Shown here piece by piece: positions 60,310 to 64,000 of a stretch of 64,000 bases of DNA. Each line of letters begins with the position of its first letter. Position 1 is the stretch's first letter. The position numbers and the translations under genes are program-made. Source of the DNA: Asterella californica (lineage: Eukaryota; Streptophyta; Marchantiopsida; Marchantiales; Aytoniaceae); contig JAYKYS010000007.1 in NCBI GenBank assembly GCA_036924285.1, forward strand, positions 6,076,001 through 6,140,000, in the 5' to 3' direction. Below the pieces are notes generated by a model. That model made no database searches. It was given only the letters and a program-made list of their open reading frames with translations, and was not told the origin of the DNA.

Positions 60310-62159
60310 GAATTGTATCCAAAACTCGAAGTAGGCATCAAAGCCGTAGCGAGGAATCCAAAAAATTATCAATCTAAGGACTTCCTCCTTCTCCCAAACG
60401 TCTTCAGATATGGATAAGATATGTCCTCTTGACTCCGACGGTCCAAAGAACCACCAAATCCGATCTTCAACGGTCGAGATAACTCCAACTTTTGATCGAG
60501 GTGACAAAACTTCCAAAACCTCCTTCTTGCGAGCTAAAATCGCTCACACCGTCCAAACGGATCACTTGATCTGAGATCAATCTCTTCCCATAGATAGATC
60601 CGACTATCCTAAATCCAATGAGATCTCAAACAAACAGTTTGGAGTTCTCCTCACGAAGTATGACGAGAAATTTGATCACATGAAGCAAAATGATGTAAAT
60701 TGACCGCATGCGACTCCATCTCATTCACCACGTCCAACACAATAATCCAATCCACATGTGGTCTCTTCTTATGCATAGATGAAGACTCCTTGATCGTTTA
60801 GGCATCAAGAACGATGAGCTTGACCCACCAACCGCGAAGAACAACCCAACCTCAAGTCGTACATAAACAGAAACAGATGAAAACTTTCTCCCTACGAGTC
60901 AATCTCCTTCACATCTCTCAATTCACCGGATGAAACTTCATAACGTCTTCAATCTCTTGAAGACCTTGATGTTATGATCCTGACGGGTCCAAGGACAACA
61001 AGTTTGGACTTCGAAACAATCCTAATGGTCCAACTCTCTTTCGTAGACAATTGAAGCACTCCAATCTTTCTCCTTACGTCTCAATTCTCTCATAACACAC
61101 AACACACAATCCACTTCTTCACGAACTGTCTTATCCTATATGTCACATGCATAAATCTGAACCCAATGACACCTTGTGCACATGCATTGGACCTCCTAAT
61201 CCCTTGAAACGTCTATCGGTAAGTCGTAAATACAAGCTAGCTCTTTAAGCACCTCCTTACGTCAGTTTTCACAACAAATGAACTCTCTAGAATTTGGGTG
61301 AGCATACCCCTTCCATATTTAATCTAGCGTCAGAAACCATAAATACTCGGTCAATGCCGACAAGCTAAAGCTTAGCATGAACAAACCTAATTGCATTTGA
61401 GGTTGAGTGCAATCAATTGTCAGTTGCAAAGAACTCATCCGAACGGTGGTTGAACCTTCCGTCTCGTTCCCTAGTCTTGCCCCAACCTTTGGGTTGTTCT
61501 CAGGTCCAGACGCCCACGTCTAGATCAAAACGTGCCTTGGAACTAGTCCATCCATCATCTTATGTCTGTAGAGTTCACCCACCAAACTTGGGGGTCGGGT
61601 GACTCGTCTTGGTCCACCTGGTCATCGAGTCTCTCTCATATATACTTCTGAGGATCGACGACCCCGCCCTCCTCTTTGGTCCTAGAAAATTATAACAAAA
61701 TCCGATCACGAGATCGGCCATAATTATCAACTCTGATGTTAGTACGAGGAGTTCTTGGTATCATTGGAAAGCTCTTGCAGAGACTTTTCCAATGATACTT
61801 TACTCGTCCCGAGATCCTACTTGGAGGTCTGTCCACGATCCAAAATGTCATTGGAGCTCCAACACTTAACATTTTTTCCGAAGGATCATGATCCAATGCC
61901 AAACTGGCACTCTGTGGTCTGTGGACCAGCGTGTGACCAGCATCCATCTGCAGCAAACCCACATCTCGGTCTACTCGGACCCACATCTCAAACTTATAAT
62001 TCTGATCCATTTTTAGACTTGCCTCCTTAAGTCAGCATTCGTCTAGGGTCGTCTTGGGATAAGCCCTTACGTTGTCGAGTTGAGAGTTTTCTTGGGAAGG
62101 GCGGAACCTTCTGGCTGTGATAGATCTTGAAGGTTGTGTTTAGTCTACTCAGGGAAGCG
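60310..62159. other. No gene recognised; may be part of a long LTR
   Basis: The minus frame 62,010–61,690 has no domain I know. If the LTR that starts at 63,510 is long, it may extend through this stretch. Two possible distal ends beginning TGTCG are seen, near 62,075 and near 59,988, and neither can be confirmed without the other LTR. Confidence 0.3.
61758..61798. repeat. Inverted repeat, 13-base perfect arms
   Basis: GTATCATTGGAAA and TTTCCAATGATAC pair perfectly, and the inner CTCT and AGAG extend the stem past small bulges. The loop is about 3 bases. Confidence 0.8.
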
Positions 62160-62160
62160 T

Positions 62161-62377
62161 TGGACTTCGGGCTATGGTTTCTTACTATACAGAGGTAGGC
62201 TTCAGATCAAAAGGGAACAGTATAAACACTCACTAAGGTCGAATGGACCCTTCAGTATGTTCAGGAAGTGGTGGCTTCAAGCTGTGGTTGCTTATTATAC
62301 AGAGGTAAGGTTCATGTCATAAAGGGCACTATAGACACTCACTCAGGTCGAATGGACCCTCCAGTATGTTCAGGAAG
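62161..62377. repeat. Tandem duplication, ~109-base unit
   Basis: Units 62,161–62,268 and 62,269–62,377 share TATACAGAGGTA, ACACTCACT, AGGTCGAATGGACCCT and CAGTATGTTCAGGAAG. It probably lies inside the LTR of the retroelement at the right edge. Confidence 0.88.
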
Positions 62378-63510
62378 CGAAGATCAGATCAGACTAGCAG
62401 TAATAAGGTCAGACAGCGAACTTCAACGGTCCAGAATCAGAAACATACGATGGTTCAGACTTCAGAACTCCTTCTACATGTAAATGAGGCCCTACTGACC
62501 ATACACACGAAGTTTCAGCTTGAGATCAAATCAGAGTGTTGAGATATGGGCAGAAACGTTCTGAGAAGAGAAATTACGGCAATTTCTGATACCCAGACAG
62601 CTATTTCGACCTAGAACAGAGAATTGGCTCGATCACTTTCGAAGATTCTTACAGGATTTACAGTAAACAGCTTGCTGAACACTCCTGTGAAGTTGGGCCT
62701 CCTGATTGTACACAGAACTCCAGATCTCGCTCTCTGAAGTTGGTGCTCTAGATTGAGAGCTTTTCGGACCCCCTCTGCTTCAGCGGTCGCCCTGAATTAC
62801 TCACAATTTCAATTGACATGAAAATTTAGGGACAGTCGTAGCCCTGCTGCCAATGAATGCGACCTCGAAGGTTTGAAGCGATTTTCTCAAATCTACTGCG
62901 ATTGACACCGAAAACCCCAAAATCAACAGAAGTGCTGCAATTCTGGCACAAATCGAACTTCAATCAGCCATAACTCCTTCTTTATTGCTCCAAATCGATC
63001 AAAAATTTCGCTGACAGTGCTTGGCACGACGAACCCTATCTCCCTGTGCTCTCAGATTTCGAATTTTTTTTCACCAAATGCTCGAACTCCTCTTAAGACC
63101 CCTATTACTAAGTTTAGCAATACACAAAGACAAAATTGAACCAATTGGGAGTTCATAGCTTCACTCCCTTGTCCTTTTGTGTCCCAAACCACGTGGTGAC
63201 TTGATTTCGCACATAGGCTACCACGTCAAGCCCCTAAAGTGCCAGCATAGACCCTAAACTATATGCGAAGACATGTAAAACGACACGTAATCCCGAAAGA
63301 TAACCTAACCTCGCTAGGAAGCATGCATGGGCGACATGTAATTACAACCCATGACCTTAACTCCATCTACATGGTAATCAACCTACTAAGGCTCAAAATA
63401 TATAACATCCTCTAGTGTCGACTTCTCTGAGGTCCTAATTTCACTCAGAGAGACTAACGCTTGACATAGAGGTGAATTATTTACAATGTAAAATGATTCA
63501 CATCACGACA
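62378..63510 (-). mobile_element. Probable 3' LTR of a Ty3/gypsy element (far end not fixed)
   Basis: On the minus strand the pol frame ends at 63,557, a purine tract lies at 63,526–63,513, and directly after it the sequence TGTCGTGATG begins at 63,510. Purine tract plus TG is the normal start of a 3' LTR. The distal end is beyond what I can fix, because the 5' LTR lies outside the window; it may reach 62,075 or further left. Confidence 0.55.
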
Positions 63511-63512
63511 TC

Positions 63513-63526
63513 CACCCCCTCCAAAC
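63513..63526 (-). other. Polypurine tract
   Basis: On the minus strand GGAGGGGGTGGA sits between the pol stop codon and the TG of the presumed LTR. In LTR retroelements this tract primes plus-strand DNA synthesis. Position and composition both fit. Confidence 0.6.
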
Positions 63527-63556
63527 CTGCACATCCTCCGGCATGTGCCAACCTCT

Positions 63557-64000
63557 TCAGTCTTCTATCTGCTCTTCATCATCATCGCTCTCGTCCGCCT
63601 CAACCTCTTCAGTAGCCGAGGCGTCTTCATGTCTTGTCACCCTCTGTTCAGACTCCAGAAAGTTGAACAAATCTACTGATCCTCCACGTTGTTTGAACAA
63701 CTTCACTCGTTTGCCAGCCACAGATAGTTTCAAAGGAGTACCATCCAGCTCACGTAAACTATAAGTAGCATTGTCATAAACATCTAGCACAACATAAGGC
63801 CCGAACCATCTTCGCGAGAACTTACGAAGTGTAGAATGCTGGTTCTCCAGCGTGCTATCATACATCAGAACCCAATCACCAACACGTATTGGCTTCGGTC
63901 GTAGTCGGTGAGTCTTGTCGAAACGCTCTTTGTTTCTGACTCGAGCCACCTTCAGCTTCTCTTGCGCCTCAGCAAGATCCTCCTCCCTTCGCTCCAACTG
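63557..64000 (-). CDS. Ty3/gypsy polyprotein, C-terminal integrase end (cut by window edge)
   Basis: The frame is open to the window edge and covers the last 146 or so residues of a pol polyprotein. Near its start are Lys/Arg- and Glu-rich residues, then RFDKTHRLRPKPIRVGDWVL, the linker typical of gypsy integrases, followed by RRWFGPYVVLDV, the GPY/F module, and a conserved TYSLRELDGTPLK. The tail after residue 110 is acidic (ESDDDEEQIED) with no chromodomain visible. The frame shows no stop or shift, in contrast to the other retroelement pieces here, so this element is probably younger. The ATG at 63,997 is not the true start; the protein continues past the edge. Confidence 0.88.
   Translation of the reverse strand, partial: QLERREEDLAEAQEKLKVARVRNKERFDKTHRLRPKPIRVGDWVLMYDSTLENQHSTLRKFSRRWFGPYVVLDVYDNATYSLRELDGTPLKLSVAGKRVKLFKQRGGSVDLFNFLESEQRVTRHEDASATEEVEADESDDDEEQIED

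Noticed and set aside
1..64000. CRISPR arrays, rRNA or bacterial operons
   Set aside because: No regularly spaced repeats or rRNA signatures; all recognised genes are eukaryotic and intron-bearing or plant-specific.

Overview
The window reads as nuclear DNA of a land plant: split genes with GT–AG introns, families found only or mainly in plants, and several decayed retroelements. The sparse gene content and moderate base composition would suit a bryophyte such as a liverwort, but that is inference and no marker settles it.

Three protein-coding genes can be supported. At 2,176–2,688 (+) is a single-exon DUF1677 protein. At 13,883–20,982 (−) is a full-size ABC transporter of the ABCB/MDR/PGP type, rebuilt here as 12 exons and 1,345 residues. 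At 40,662–47,210 (−) is an IBR3/ACAD10-11-like protein, a kinase-like APH domain fused to an acyl-CoA dehydrogenase, rebuilt as 17 exons and 811 residues with a C-terminal ARL peroxisomal signal. In flowering plants relatives of the last two act in auxin transport and in peroxisomal conversion of indole-3-butyric acid to auxin. They lie about 20 kb apart in the same orientation; nothing shows that this is more than chance.

The rest is intergenic and mostly made of old mobile elements. 22.3–23.0 kb holds a foldback (long inverted repeat) element. 25.3–28.2 kb holds remnants of a PIF/Harbinger transposon: a broken DDE transposase and a Myb/trihelix-like ORF on the same strand. 32.3–34.2 kb is an array of diverged repeats. 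39.0–40.4 kb has a possible LTR, primer-binding site and gag start.

From about 49.8 kb to the right edge the DNA is retroelement territory: a Ty3/gypsy pol remnant with intact frame but seven nonsense codons, two gag fragments, two opposite-facing copies of an unrecognised ORF of about 142 codons with an internal two-fold repeat, and at the right edge the C-terminal integrase of a better preserved Ty3/gypsy element followed by its polypurine tract and LTR start. Short duplications and hairpins are scattered throughout. No rRNA, tRNA or CRISPR was recognised.
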